Positions 38,957 to 51,819 are shown, counted from the first letter of the stretch. The stretch is DNA of 64,000 nt from Phoenix dactylifera (GCF_009389715.1 NC_052392.1:29276592-29340591); one strand, 5' to 3'. Numbers and translations are program-made. Notes: generated by a model not told the origin, from the letters alone.

Positions 38957-41900
38957 ATGAAAGAGCATTCAGGTGGTAATATGGTTAAACTCAAATATTT
39001 CAATTATTCAATTTGGAAGCTTCGAATGGAATATTTACTATTTTGCAAAGATTTGTATGATCCTATTGAAGAAGATAATGCCAAACCAAGTGACAAAACT
39101 CGGTAAGAATGGGAGAAAATAAATAGGAAGACAGTTGGATTAATCAAGCAGTGGATAGATGATAGTGTTTTACATCGTGTTGCTATGGAGACTAATGCCC
39201 ATAGTTTATGGAATAAATTAGAGAGTCTCTATGAGCGGAAGACTGTACAAAATAAGGCATTTGAAAACTTGTGAATATAAAGTATTAGGAGGAAAGTTCA
39301 GTGGCCGAGATTTAAGTAGATTTCAGGATTTGGTAAATTAGCTAAATACTATAAAAATCACTGTTGTTGCTCAACTTTTTGCCTGATAGTTGGGAAACTT
39401 TGGTTGTATCACTTAGTAATTCAACTCCTATTGGTATGGTATCATTGGGAATGGTAAAAGATAGTATATTTAATGACGAGATCAGAAGATGAGAATATGG
39501 TGTGACTATACAGTTAGGGCCATTGGTTACAGAAAGGCAGGAGAAGAGTAAAACTAGAATCTTACAAAATTCTAAAAATCATGATAAGTCAAGGAGAAGG
39601 TCAAAATTCAGAAAAGAGATCGAATATTTTTATTGTGGCAAGCCAAGGTACATGAAAAGAGAATGTAGAAAATTTAAAAGAGAGCAATCAAGAAAAAGAG
39701 GTGAAAAAAAGAAGGAAGAAAAAGATACAACAATAGTTGCATTTGATGGTAATGTCGGTATTATTTGTGATGATACTTGTGTAAACCTTACATGCCAGGA
39801 TTGTACTTGGGTTGTTGACTCAGGTGTCTTTTTTCATGTTACTTCTCGATGAGACTTCTTTACATCCTATACTAGTAGTGATTTTAGCAGTATGAGGATA
39901 AAAATGATGGAGTAACTAAGATTGTGGGCTTGTAAGATGTTTGCTTGGAAACCGGTATTGGGTGTCAATTATTGCTGAAAAATATGATACATGTTCTAGA
40001 TATCTACCTCCAATTGATCTCTACTGGAGTACTTGATGATGAAGGTTACCACAACCACTTCGGTGAAGAAAAATAGAAGCTTACTAAAGATTTTTTACTG
40101 ATAGCAAGAGAAAAGAAATCAAACATACTTTACATAAGATAAGCAAAATTGTACAAGGAGGAGGTGAATACAGTTGAAAACTCCTCTATTAAATTATGAC
40201 ATAAGCGGCTTGGACACATGAGTGAGAAAGGACTTAATATCCTGGCCCAAAAAAAATTCTTTTCTATAAAAGATACGCTTCTAAAGACTTATACTCATTA
40301 TTTAGCTGGCAAACAATATAGAGCTGCATTTTATAAATCCCCTCCATATAAAAGATCACATGTTTTGGATTTAATTCACACTAATGTTTGCACTATAGAT
40401 GCTAGAACTTCCTGTGGTGTTTTATATTTTGTTACTTTTAGTGATGATCATTTTATAAAAGTATGAGCCTTTGTTTTAAAATTTAAAGACCAGATGCTCG
40501 ATTCATTCAAACATTTTCTAGTGTTGAAAGAGAAATGAGAAAACAATTGAAGTATATGCAAGCAGATAATAGTGGTCAATATAGAGGTCCATTTGAGAAA
40601 TATTATCGAGATTATGGCATCAGGCTTGAAAAAACCATTCCTATAATACCTCAACATAATAGAATTAATGAGAGAATGAATCGTACTATTTGTGAAAGAA
40701 TTTTGTGTATGTTCTCTAATGCTAAATTGCTTAAATCCTTTTGAAGTGAAGCAATAAGAACTACAGTGGATTTAATCAACATTTGTCCTTCAATTCCTCT
40801 TAAAGGTGATGTACCAGAAAGAGTGTAGATTGAGAAAGATGTGTCATATAATCACTTGAGAGTGTTTGGCAGCATAACATTTATTCACATTTCTAAAGAT
40901 GAGAGATCAAGCTTGATGGCAGGTTTAAACAGTGTATTTTTTGGATTATGCACATGAAGAGTTTGGTTACATATCATGGGATTCAATTGATAAAAAAGTT
41001 TTTAGAAGCAGAGATGTTGTATTTCTAGAAGACTAGATGATTGAAGATTTTGAAAAGGTTGAGAAATCAAAGTCTGTCAGTAGAAATTATGTTGATTAGG
41101 TCCAGTGTTTCTAACCATGATGGATAATGACAATAGAAAAAATGTACAGAAAGATGATGGTAACACAGTTGATGAGCCTGCACCTGATAATGATGTGCCA
41201 GATGAGCATGTTGAGCAAGCATCTCCAGAATCACCAGTTGAGCCTCGGTTGAGAAGATCTATTAGAGAGCACCGACCTTCTCAGAGATATTCTCCTCATA
41301 AGTATGTGATAATCATTGATGGGGAAGAACCAGAATGCTATCAAGAGGCTACAGATCATGAACAAAAGAGAAAATAGTTAAAAGCTATACAGGAGATAAA
41401 ATCTTTGCATATGAGCCGCACATTTGAATTGATGAAACTACCTAAGGATAAGAGAGAACTCAAAAATAAGTGGGTGTTCAAGTTGAAGATTGAAGAGAAG
41501 AGCTTACAACCAAGGTATAAAGCACAGTTGGTTGTGAAAGGTTTTAGTCAGAAAAAGAGTATTGACTTTAAGAAATTTTCTTATCTGTGGTTAGGATATC
41601 TTCAATCTAAGTTATTCTTGGTTTATCTGCAAGCATGAATTTAGAGATCGAACAATTTGATGTAAAAATTGCCTTCCTTCATAGTGACTTAGAGGAGAAA
41701 ATTTATATGGAACAGCTACAAGGGTTTATAGTTAAAGACAAAGAACATCTCATGTGCAGATTAAAGAAGAGCTTGTATGGGCTCAAGTAGACACTTCGAC
41801 AGTGGTATAAAAAGTTTGATTCATTTATGATGGACTATGGATATAGTAAAATCACTTCTGATCATTGTGTATTTATGAATAGATTCTCTAATGAAGATTT

Positions 41901-42830
41901 TATTATTTTCTTGCTTTATATGGATGACATGTTGATTGTTGGCCATAATACTAAGAAGATTGAAAGCTTAAAAAAGAGTTAAATAAGTTCTTTGACATGA
42001 AGGATTTGAGGTCGGTTAAATAAATCCTTGGCATGAGAAATACTCGTGATAGAAAGAATAGAAAGCTTTGGTTATCTCAAGAGAAATATATCGAAAAGGT
42101 GTTAGAAAAATTCAACATGAGCAAGTCCAAACCACTTTGCTCTCTACTTGCATGTCACTTCAAGTTAGGTTCCAAGCAGTGTCCTACAAGTCAAAAAGAT
42201 AAAGAAATAATGAAGAAGATTCTTTATGCAACCGCAGTGAGCAGTTTGATGTATGTCATGGTTTGCATAAGGTCGGATGTTGCTCATACAGTTGGTGTTG
42301 AAGTCAGTTTTTTTCTAATCTTAGTAAGGAACATTAGGCAGCTGTTAAATAGATTCTTAGGTATCTTAGAGGCACTTCTAGAGTCTGTTTATGTTTTGGT
42401 AATGATAAACCTGTGTTAGATGGATAGTGATATAGATTTCAGAAAGTCCACATTAGGATACTTGATAATTTTTTTAGGAGAAGTAGTGTCATGGCAATCT
42501 AAGTTACAAAAATGTGTTGCTTTATCCATTAAGGAGATCGAGTATATTATAGTTACGGAAGCTTGTAACAAACTTTTGTGGATAAAAATTTTCTACAAGG
42601 GTTGGGTCAAGAACAAGAGAAATATATACTTTATTGTAATAGTCAAAGTGTCATCCATCTCTCAAAGAATTCAACATTTTATTCGAGATCCAAGCACATT
42701 GATGTGAGATATTATTTGGGATGCTTTGGAGATGAAGTTACTATGTCTTGAAAAAATCTATAATGATGATAATGAGTCAGATATGATGACTAAAATCTTG
42801 TCCATGACAAAATTATTGCTTGTAGAGAGA
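38957..42830 (+). pseudogene. Copia gag-pol polyprotein, many stops and frameshifts
   Basis: Domains appear in copia order. Gag starts MKEHSGGNMVKLKYFNYSIW and stops at a TAA after about 48 codons. A degenerate zinc knuckle YCGKPRYMKREC lies near 39630 (first Cys and the His lost). The protease WVVDSG is near 39810. The pre-integrase motif KRLGHMSEKGL is near 40205, with its usual Trp turned to stop just before. Integrase (SDDH, then QADNSGQY) spans 40350-40740. Reverse transcriptase follows with FDVKIAFLH, SLYGLK-stop and the YMDD box near 41915. RNase H reads DSDIDFRKSTLGY and IKEIEYI near 42425-42550. It cannot make functional protein. Confidence 0.93.
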
Positions 42831-42875
42831 AAGTGGCTTAGTGGACCCCCCCACATGAGTTGGGAGATAGAGATT

Positions 42876-43572
42876 TGTTGGTGTGGTCCCTCCTCATGTG
42901 AGGCCCACCTTATTTGAAATTAAAAAGGGAGAGAGAGAGAGAGAGAGGATAAGATGGCACTTTAAAACCGCAGTTTGGTGGTCTGTGAAAAATGGTGAAG
43001 AAAAAAAAGAAAAACGAAGAAGAAGAGAAAATTGTACTACTTTGTCGGATAATTGGATAATTGATTTTATTCAGATTTGGCTAAAATTTCAGTATATTAT
43101 TTCCAACATTGAGAGCTATAAATTGAATAGTTTAGATTTTTGAAAAGCATTTTCTATTGATTATTTCAAGCATCAATATTTGGTGGGATCCATTATTTAT
43201 TTTGTTATTTATTGTTAAAATCTGCTTTATTGGTGAAAAACATTCTTGTTGCAGAAGCCAAGATTCAATCTTGTTGATATTTGTGCAGCCTCTAGTTTAA
43301 CTAGAGAGAATCTATTATAATTTTATTATTCTAAATAATAAAATTTTTTGGTTGGACTAGGTTCTATGATTTTTTTCTTCACATCGAAGAATTTTTTATG
43401 TTAAAAAAATTATGTTGCCTCTTATGTGTGGATTGTTTGATTATTTTGTTTGTTAGTTACTCGAGTTGATTATAGAGATTATTATTGCTTGATGAGTAAT
43501 ATTCTATTTAATTACATAAAGAGAGAAAAGAAGTTTACAGTATTATTTTTTTTTAATTGCATTTTCCCAGCA
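42876..43572 (+). repeat. 3' LTR of the copia element
   Basis: 697 bp, starting TGTTGGTGTGGTCCC after the purine-rich TTGGGAGATAGAGAT and ending CATTTTCCCAGCA. A GA run (GAGAGAGAGAGAGAG near 42930) is absent from the 5' copy. Confidence 0.9.
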
Positions 43573-43577
43573 GATGG

Positions 43578-44067
43578 TTCTAAATTTTGCCCTTTTTCAG
43601 CACTTGCACAGTTTAAACTCTTAAAAGAATGAGCTAAACTTACTTTAAACACACCAAACAGCATGCCATCTACAGGATCAGTTATATAATGTTTTCCTCT
43701 TGTCACCAATTCTTGCGTGCCACTTATACAACAAAATCCCATGAACCAAAAAACAACATCAGCCTCCAGCAAAGTTTCTTAATCTTCAGGAGTGAATCAT
43801 ATCATCTTTTTCACTGTCATGAACCCTTTGGGTTCTTAACTTCAGCATGTCACTTCTATACAAGAAACACTCATTCCATATATGAAGGCTTCATGGCTAA
43901 GCAGACACTCCAAAATCACTTCATCACAAAAATCAAAGCTTCTGTAAATCCAACCAAGATTTGCCATCCCAGAATTCTGATTTGCAACTTGATACCATAC
44001 AAACTCATCACAATGAAACGGTCGCAACTCTTTTCCAAGTTGCCAAGCCTGTTTATTGCCAGGAAAA
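43578..44067 (-). other. 3' flank and likely 3' UTR of the NIK-like gene
   Basis: This is non-coding DNA between the copia duplication and the kinase stop codon. A minus-strand AATAAA lies only about 15 bp after the stop (44049-44056), probably too close to be the working poly(A) signal. Confidence 0.45.
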
Positions 44068-47000
44068 TTACCTTGGTCCAGAAAGCTCCATCGCTTGGAC
44101 CAGTAACAACGAGTCATCAGTCAAGTCAGAGGAGCAGTGCTCTGAGGAGAACTCGGGCAGCTTGTTCTTGTGGGCTTCAACTCTCTGCGAGGCTTCCCAT
44201 CTCTCTGCGAGTCCATCACCTTCAAGCATCCGAACCACCTCGGACATTTTGGGCCGGTGGCCAGGAAGGTACTGGGTGCACAGCAGTGCTACTTGGATCA
44301 TCTCTTCAAGCTCAATCCTATCATAGTTGTTCCTTAGGTCCTTGTCCACGAGTGTAGCAAGCTTCTTTTCTTGATGGATCTTTTTCACCTGAACGAGAGA
44401 AAACAAGTAAATTACAAGGTGCTGATGAATACGATGAACTGGAATTCAGGTTCATTCTGCATTCAGAAGTCCTTTCTGAATGCGAGATGAAGCTTTACCC
44501 AATCAAGCATGGCTCCTTTCTGGTTTGCTGCCTTGCCAAATTCTAGAGCAGTCTGACCAGTTATTAGCTCAAGGAGGAGGATTCCAAAGCCAAAGACGTC
44601 AGTTTTCTCCGAGGACTGGCCTGTGGAGAGATATTCTGGAGCTATATGCCCGACCGTGCCCCATACTGCTGTAGTCACATGCGAGTCCCCATGATCCAAA
44701 AGCTTTGCAAGCCCAAAATCTCCTACTATGGCTTCACAATAATCATCGAGCAATATATTAGCAGCCTTTACATCTCTGTGAATTATCTTAGGATCACACT
44801 GCTCATGAAGATACAGAAGACCTCTTGCAGCTCCTAGTGCTATTCTCTTTCTAGTAATCCAATCCAATGGTGGTTTTCCTAAAAAGCAAAGGTTGCATGC
44901 ATGTAAAACGGAAATCTAAATCATATTAAAAGGAAAAAAAGAAGAAAAATGATCGTAACTTAATCTCATTATCAATTAAGGGTTATTTCTAAAATCCATG
45001 AACAGTATTAATTTATGATGTAATCAGTAGTCGGTAGAACTTTTCACTATATGATGCTGCAATTGGACCATATCATACTAATTCTGCAGTTACAAACTCA
45101 GGAGGCCATGGTTCTTATAATGACCAAACTCTAATTATTTTTCAATAATTAAAATCCTGATGATAACCAAAGCCTACATTGTAGTCAGTCCATGATACTT
45201 GGTTATTCGATAATTGCACTGAATCACCGCTAAGTAATACTAATTGTGATTATTCAGCAGATGCCAAATTAAATTCCAAAAATATTTATTAATTACAATA
45301 CTACTGTAAATACTATATATCTTTTATGGGAATTTGGAATCCATGCATGAATCAGACAGAATGTATGATTTACCTTTGAGTCGGGAAGCAACACTTCCAT
45401 TGGACATATAAGGATACACTAGAAGCTTCTCAGTAGCAGTCATACAGAATCCATACAATCCGAGGAGGTTTCTGTGCACTGCCAAGCTTATCATCTCCAC
45501 TTCAGTCTGAAACTGGATCTCTCCACCCACAGCATTTCCATCCTTGAGCCTTTTTACCGCTACTAAAGTTCCATCAGGGAGCTGACCTTTGTAGACATTT
45601 CCGAAGCCACCTTTTCCTAGAATGTTCTTGCTACTGAAGTTATCTGTTGCAATCTGGAGCTCCCTGAACTGAAACCTCTTTAAGTTTCCCAGGCAAACTT
45701 CCTCATTATGTGGGTCTGAAGAAACAAAAAGATGGAGAATTTAAGCCAAAGAACTAACAATGTTTAGCTCAGTCATCCGTATTTGGTGCCGTGATTGCTA
45801 ATCTTAAGAAAGAATGACTTGTAGGTTTTCAACCTATCTTTATTACTTTACTAACCATCAACATCGAAAAGGATCTGTCGGTTATGTTTTTGTCTCCACC
45901 AGAAAAATAGCCCAATGCCGAAAACTAGTAAACTGATGCCTCCAATGCAGGACCCAAATGCAACAGCGACTTTATAACGTCTCGGCCTTCCTGCAGTTGG
46001 AGTACCTGGATAAAATATCAACAAAATTCAGAATCGAAGCAAGAAATAATAAGGTCAGTCACAGCATAAGGAAAATTAGAAGAAATATCCCATGTCCTAT
46101 GCATTTAAGAGTTCAAGTAAATCAAATGATACAGGCATTCATAAAAGAAAAGGATCAATTAACTGCTGTTATTTAAGTATAGAATTGTTGTTTGAAAAAA
46201 AAAAATAAGTCTAGAATAATTTCATTAAAAAATCCAAGCAGAAAAATTAGTGACTAAGTCTAGGAATATTTCCTAAAATAAAATGTATGGAAGCAAAACA
46301 AAAGTTTAACTATCAACACTTGGGAACCAAATGGGAGAAATGTTGAAAGCATGAAGATAGAGGAGAAAAGGGACATGCTAGAATAAGGAAAAGTAATGTT
46401 ATTTATTTAGAATAATCTCTCAAGTAAAGAAGAGAGAAGATACAATAAGAAATCTTTAGAGGCAAGTAATTACTCTTTGAATTGTTCAAGTTATAGGACA
46501 ATGGCATGGGCACCATCCCAAAGCAATCTTGCTCTGAACCAGTAGCACAAATCAGAGGATTTCCAACAATGCTGCAGAAAATTTTACAATAGAATAAGTT
46601 TCGAGTTCCACTTTTCCTATATCTGTAGTAAGAAAAAGATAAATAAGAAATATTGACACAATACACCACCATAATATTTACTAATAAACATAGTTGCCAG
46701 CCCTAGTGCAAAGAAAGGGCCACTTTATATGGTTTGCAAACATTTGGATGTATACCAATTAGATTGGCATTTAATAATATGTTTTGAAATCAATCCACAA
46801 AAAATGTTAGGTATCTGAATTTAATGGCCTAATTAATTAATGATGCATTGGCTACACAGTACTGGCACAGTTTCTTGGTCAACTACAATGAACAAGTGTA
46901 CCAATATTCAAATTAATAACATGCAGAGAAATCAGAAAGGTAAAGACCAGTAGCCTTACTTGAACGTTCTTGCTGGAAATCTAGGGATAGGACCATTCAA

Positions 47001-48135
47001 ATAATTATAAGATAAGTCCCTGAAGCATAAAAGCCAAAATCTCTTCTCCAGTTATCAACCTTCTTCAAAGACAGAAATTAGGTTTCTATGCAACAAGTAA
47101 AACCTTGTCAGACTTACAGAAAAGCTAGCTCCGTGAGGTTAGCCAAAGACAGAGGTAATGCTCCAGAAAGGCTGTTATTGTTAAGTCTCCTGATCTCAAT
47201 CAAATGATTGAACACATATGAAAACCTTGGTATGATTTAAATACAGAGTAATTTCATGAAAGTTCTATTGCGGCACTGTCTACTTACAGGTACTGAAGGC
47301 TTTCCAGTTGGCCTATAGAGGTGGGAATTCCACCAGTGAAGTAGTTGTTGGAGAGGTCGAGTGTTTTAAGCTTTGAGAGCTTCCCAATCTCTGGGGGAAT
47401 TGGTCCTGATATGTTGTTGTTTTGCAAGAGCCTAAAAAAGAAAAAGGAAAAAGCAAACCACCAACCAGTGAGACAAAACACAATTCAGAGAGGGACAGAA
47501 AAGCAGAAGAGAGGAGAAGAGGCAATCATATATCAGGGGTGAGAACTTACACAGTCTCAAGGTTTGTCAAATTCCCTATACTTGAAGATAGTGTACCAGA
47601 TAAGTTTTGGCTGGGAATTCCTCTGCAAATGATGACCTCAAAACAAGTTCATATTACTCCTTACCTCTTAACTTTCAGAAGTTGTACTCCCAAGTACAAA
47701 ACATTTATTTCTTTCTTATGTCAAGTTGCCAATATAAGGCACATGAAAGCAAGGAACAGATGATGAGTTTGGAGTTGTAGAACTTACAGACTAATGACTA
47801 GATTTTCTGGTGAGCATGTAACCATAGCCCAGCTGCATGGATCCACAGAGTCCCTATCCCAGTTCTCAAGAACACTGTGGGGATCCTTCAGAGAGGCTTT
47901 GATACCCATCAAAGCTTGCACTGAAACAACAAAAGCCACATATCAGAAGTAGCCCATTTTTCTTCACCTCTTTGGAGAAAAGGAGTTGGAGAGAACAGAG
48001 AAAAAAAAAGCCATGAAATATGTCAAGACTACCTTCAAAGTTAACACCTTTAGGGGAGAGAAGACCAGCTGCAGAAGCCAAGGTCCAAAGAAACACCATA
48101 AGAAAGAGCCCATTTTTCCTATGATTTGCTCCCAT
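44068..48135 (-). CDS. NIK: NIK-like LRR receptor kinase, complete, eleven exons
   Basis: A single-pass plasma-membrane receptor kinase of LRR subfamily II. Minus-strand exons: 48135-48033, 47920-47788, 47622-47551, 47431-47288, 47189-47118, 47019-46960, 46571-46474, 46005-45856, 45715-45374, 44878-44499, 44388-44068. All are GT-AG; the product is 624 aa (AtNIK1 is ~638). Order: signal peptide 1-24; [13 protein letters not shown] cap with [11 protein letters not shown]; about four to five LRRs (exons of 72 or 144 bp); IVGNPLIC; transmembrane segment ~240-264 ending FFWWRHKH; kinase with [11 protein letters not shown], Lys332 in [19 protein letters not shown] (Asp427) and DFG (Asp445); C-terminal [12 protein letters not shown] as in NIKs. 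In Arabidopsis, NIK1 acts in antiviral signalling and is named for binding a geminivirus protein. Oddities: the activation loop reads [10 protein letters not shown] (Trp464 where Arg is usual) and HRNLLGLYG has Gly363 for Arg or Lys. In-frame ATGs exist upstream; 48135 gives the best signal peptide. Confidence 0.96.
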
Positions 48136-49097
48136 TGAACCAATAAGCTCCCAACAGTGGGCGTGCATATGGGAAGCACAAGCTATGGGTGGTTTGGGCC
48201 TTTGAGGGCTCAACAGAGATGGTCAAATGGAGTCAGGGGATCAAATCATTAATGGGTGCTCTGTTTCATCGCCACCTCTGGGTTCTTAGCCTGGCCATTC
48301 TGTTCAGAAGCAGCTTGCAGCCTTGCTTTCTCATGCCCCTCTTGGATGTCAGTAGCGATGACAGAGCCCAGAAGACTGGGGCAAGCAGGGAGAAAAGAGA
48401 GGGAGGGAACAACCATGCCTGCCACCTGAATACCTGATGTGGCCTGAATTAGGAAAGGGGGATTGGAAAAATCCAAAAACCTAAGCTTTTTGGGGGGGAA
48501 TAGATTAGAGCTTCATTAATTATGGACAGAAAATTCCACGGTGGGGCAGTTGGGACACTTGCTTTGGAAGTGTGCAGAGGAAAAAATATGTTTACCAAAA
48601 AAAATTAAAAATATACATGCATAGAAGACCAAAAACTCTTCAATAAAAGGTGTTAATGGGAATTCTTTTAAAAAAATTGTCCCCACCCCATGAGAATAAG
48701 TTTATGTATAGTTTCAAAAATTATTATTATTTTGACTCATTGTTTTCATGAATAATTATTTTAAATATAAAATAACTTTTATTATCATACTTTTAAAAAC
48801 TTATATTAAAAATATAGCACTTTTCAATATAAACCAAATTTTATATTTTTGATGGAAAGTAGCATAAAAAGATAAAAGTATCAAATCATATTTGGAGAGA
48901 GAATCTATAAATATTGGATCAGGTGTGATTTTGTTGAAAATTACATATATGATAAGTCATCATTACAATGATGTATAGAAAAAAATTAATTTTAAAAATA
49001 GACAGTAAGAGAGAAAATCTTTGGCATCATGGAAGATGACAAAAATAAGAAGACAATATTGAAGCAACTAAAAACTTCAAAAAGAGATAAGAAGCGG
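48136..49097 (-). promoter_or_regulatory. Upstream region of the NIK-like gene
   Basis: It holds a long upstream frame (48476-48249 on the minus strand, 75 codons) without known motifs, so a 5' leader with uORFs is possible. 48600-49090 is AT-rich. No firm TATA box was found. The Mutator-like element at 49107 lies about 970 bp upstream of the start codon. Confidence 0.4.
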
Positions 49098-49106
49098 CTA
49101 CATAAA

Positions 49107-49959
49107 GGGTAGTTCTATATACACCCCCGCTATTGCTCAGGAAAAAATACCCAAACTAACCTTTAGTGTAATTACCATATTGCCCTTGAAATTTTCTCAG
49201 TACACCCCCCCCTTCCTCCTTCCTCCTCCTCCCCATCCCCCACCTCCCCCCCCTCCTCCCCTCCACCTCCCCGTCCTCCCCTCCACCTCCCCCTCCACCT
49301 CCCCGTCCTCCTCCTCCGCCTCCCCCCTTCTCCTCCGCCACCTCCTCCTCCTCCCCATCCCCCACCTCTCCGTCCTCCTTCCTTCTCCTCCCCATCCCCA
49401 CCTCCCCCCCCTCCTCCCCTCCACCTCCCCGTCCTCCTCCTCCGCCTCCCCCCTCCTCCTCCGCCACCTCTCACTCCTCTTCCCCCACCTCCCCGTCCTC
49501 CTTCCTCCTCCTCCCCATCCCCCACCTCCCCCCCCTCCTCCCCTCCACCTCCCCGTCCTCCTCCTCCGCCTCCCCCCTCCTCCTCCGCCACCTCTCACTC
49601 CTCTTCCCCCACCTCCCCGTCCTCCTTCCTCCTCCTCCCCATCCCCCACCTCCCCCTCCGCCTCCCCCCGCCTCTCCGTCCTCCTCCTCCGCCTCCCCCC
49701 TCCTCCTCCGCCGGCGAGGTGCTCGTTGCTCGGAAGGGAGAAGCCGGCGGGTGTTTTGGAGGGGAAGAGCGGGGTGGGGGGGTTTGGGGGGTGTAGAGAG
49801 CAATTTAGGTGAGGGGGTGGGAAGGGTGGGGGGTAATTTAGGAATTTTTAATTTTTTAGGGGTGTCCTTAGCAAATGGGGGGGTGTAGAGAGTATTTAAT
49901 TTTTTTTTAATTTTTGGGGGGTGTCCTGAGCAATAGGGGGGGTGTATATAGAACCACCC
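49107..49959. mobile_element. Non-autonomous Mutator-like element (853 bp)
   Basis: The left end GGGTAGTTCTATATACACCC pairs with the right end read on the other strand, GGGTGGTTCTATATACACCC. The match continues through CTATTGCTCAGGA, so the inverted ends are about 36 bp. A perfect 9-bp duplication CTACATAAA lies at 49098-49106 and 49960-49968. The inside is a C/T-rich tandem array (49200-49710), then GCCGGCGAGGTGCTCGTTGC-like GC-rich DNA and a G-rich tail with repeated GGGGGTGT words. No transposase is encoded. The GC-rich part around 49700-49780 could be captured gene sequence, as in Pack-MULEs, but I do not recognise a donor. Confidence 0.93.
49200..49710 (+). repeat. C/T-rich higher-order tandem array inside the Mutator-like element
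   Basis: It is made almost only of C and T with sparse A and G. Within it a larger unit of about 124 bp recurs: the word TCACTCCTCTTCCCCCACC appears at 49471 and 49595, followed by the same CCCCGTCCTCCTTCCTCCTC run. Such polypyrimidine-polypurine DNA can form triplexes. The long open frames on both strands are a by-product of its composition. Confidence 0.85.
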
Positions 49960-49968
49960 CTACATAAA

Positions 49969-51816
49969 ACATGGAAGAAAAACTTGTGATGGTGTTCAAA
50001 AGGACAAAAATGTCCATTGGCCTTTCAGAGGCCATGTAGCAAGCAGGGGACCCTATTGATTTCCCTAGGGACCATAACCATCTTCCATCCTGGGGGCACC
50101 ATTGGTTCAAGAAGCCTTTAAGACAAAAATTTGCAGTTGGTATTGGATCATGACAGCATGATCAATGCCTTTCTTTGAGCTGGAACAATTTAAAGACAAA
50201 TACATGCTTGTGTGGTGCCATCTGATGGATGTGGCTTACTGTTTAAAATTGAGGACTGTGGGAGGAAGCAAGTCAATTCATTGGTTGCTAGAAGAAGCAT
50301 GCAATTGGAACAAAGATGATTGCCTAAGGCTCTTTGGCCCAAGAAGCCTGATGCAACTCCTAAGGAAGCATTGCCTCAGAACTCAACTTTAATTAGGTGA
50401 TTGGTGATTCTAATCTACATGCCAAGGTTTCAATGATAACCTAGCTCTACCAAAACTATCATTAACCATTATAACAATTACAACACTTGTTTTTTTCTTC
50501 ATTTCAAAAAAAAAAAATAGTTGTTATTTTTTCAAATTGCCTATTTTATATTATTTGAGAATAACATCTCATAATTAGATAATTTGTTATTTGTAGTTAA
50601 ACTGCAAAATAGTAGTGATAGGTTAAAAAAAATAACATCATTGTTTGTGAATTTCATTATTGATTGAACAAAATCTAATAAATTAAAAATATTTAATAAA
50701 ATGCTTTAGTATTAAATAGTTAACAATATTTTAGGTAGTATTAAGGTAAATATTACTTTGTATTGAATGCAAAGATCGGCTATGGTTAATGATATGGCCC
50801 AGATTCATCATCTTAATCTTATCTGACAACTCAGCTCGCCAACCAAATGACGATAAATATTTAGCAAAATCAACGGCCAATTAAATCTCTAAACAATCAG
50901 TATGATTGGTTACAGCTCGGTGTGATCTCAATGCATCCAAAAAATATATCATGATCGACCTACAGATAAGAAATGCGTTCGATCACAGCACATCTAAAAA
51001 AGAATATTCTATGATCAATGGATATGAAAAAAGCTCAACTGCTTATGTGCAAATCATTTGATCTTAATCACATAGATTTGCATTCTCTTTTTTTTAAATA
51101 CGAAGCACTGGGGACCCTCAAAGTATAGAGTAAAATTGGAATATAATATTCTCATATTTTTCTTTTTTTATTTTTTTTACTTTTTCTTGAACTTCTGTTT
51201 GACATAAACATCGAGAATTCCAGCCGGACCTATACAAACGATTCTTTAATTATTTTTTATGGTTGCAGAACTACTCCGGCGTCATTGTACGCTCCTTCAG
51301 CTCAACTGAACCGGCATATCCATCGTACCTTAATTCTTAATTGAAAAAAAGTGTAAGCATGATAAAAGTGCAAGAGAGAAGAGTTGGCAAAATCAATAAA
51401 AGAAGCCATGAGTTGTAAAGCAAAGGCAAGAGGGGGAGTAAATAAAAAAAATGGTAGGCCGTAGGGTTGCATGGCCCCATGGTTATGCTTGGTTATCCCA
51501 GCGAGAATCCAACATCCCATAAGTTTGGCCACTCGTTGGTCCTCCTTTTGTTTAGCGGGCCAAGGAGCGTGGTTGGAACCTCGAGATACGTGCTTGCATG
51601 TCTTAGTTGGATCGTCCTTTCTGTTTTCCTTCTTTTTATCATATTAAAAGCATTACATATACAGCAGAAGAGAAGAATAGTATCACGTCCGCATGAGTTA
51701 CATTACGTGGGGCCGTGGCTGCTTTTTGGATTCACCCACACTCCCACGTCCTGCCCGGCTGCACAACTTAGCAGGTTGTGAAAACAAATCAGGAAGAAAA
51801 GCAAAAGCAAGCTGAA

Positions 51817-51819
<3 letters not shown>
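49969..51819. other. Intergenic DNA, no recognised gene
   Basis: A plus-strand frame of 75 codons at 50165-50392 (MPFFELEQFKDKYMLVWCHL onwards) has protein-like composition but no family that I know. The rest is AT-rich with no motif. Confidence 0.4.

Larger units (their letters stand above)
38228..43572 (+). mobile_element. Full-length decayed Ty1/copia retrotransposon (5345 bp)
   Basis: The 5' LTR is 38228-38904 and the 3' LTR 42876-43572, both starting TGTTGGTG and ending in CA. A perfect 5-bp duplication GATGG lies at 38223-38227 and 43573-43577. A primer binding site TGATATCAGAGC (one mismatch to the usual tRNA-Met type) starts at 38908. The LTRs are clearly diverged (about 80 percent by eye, with indels), so the insertion is old. 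It lies some 500 bp downstream of the NIK-like gene's stop codon, in the opposite orientation. Confidence 0.95.

Noticed and set aside
43689..44357. 222-codon plus-strand frame opposite the kinase 3' end
   Set aside because: It is antisense to the well-supported last exon and 3' flank of the NIK-like gene and has no motif of its own.
49156..49812. Long Pro/Ser/Leu-rich or Gly/Glu-rich open frames on both strands
   Set aside because: They exist because the DNA is almost only C and T on one strand. They lie wholly inside the Mutator-like element's tandem array and have no start context or homologous motif.
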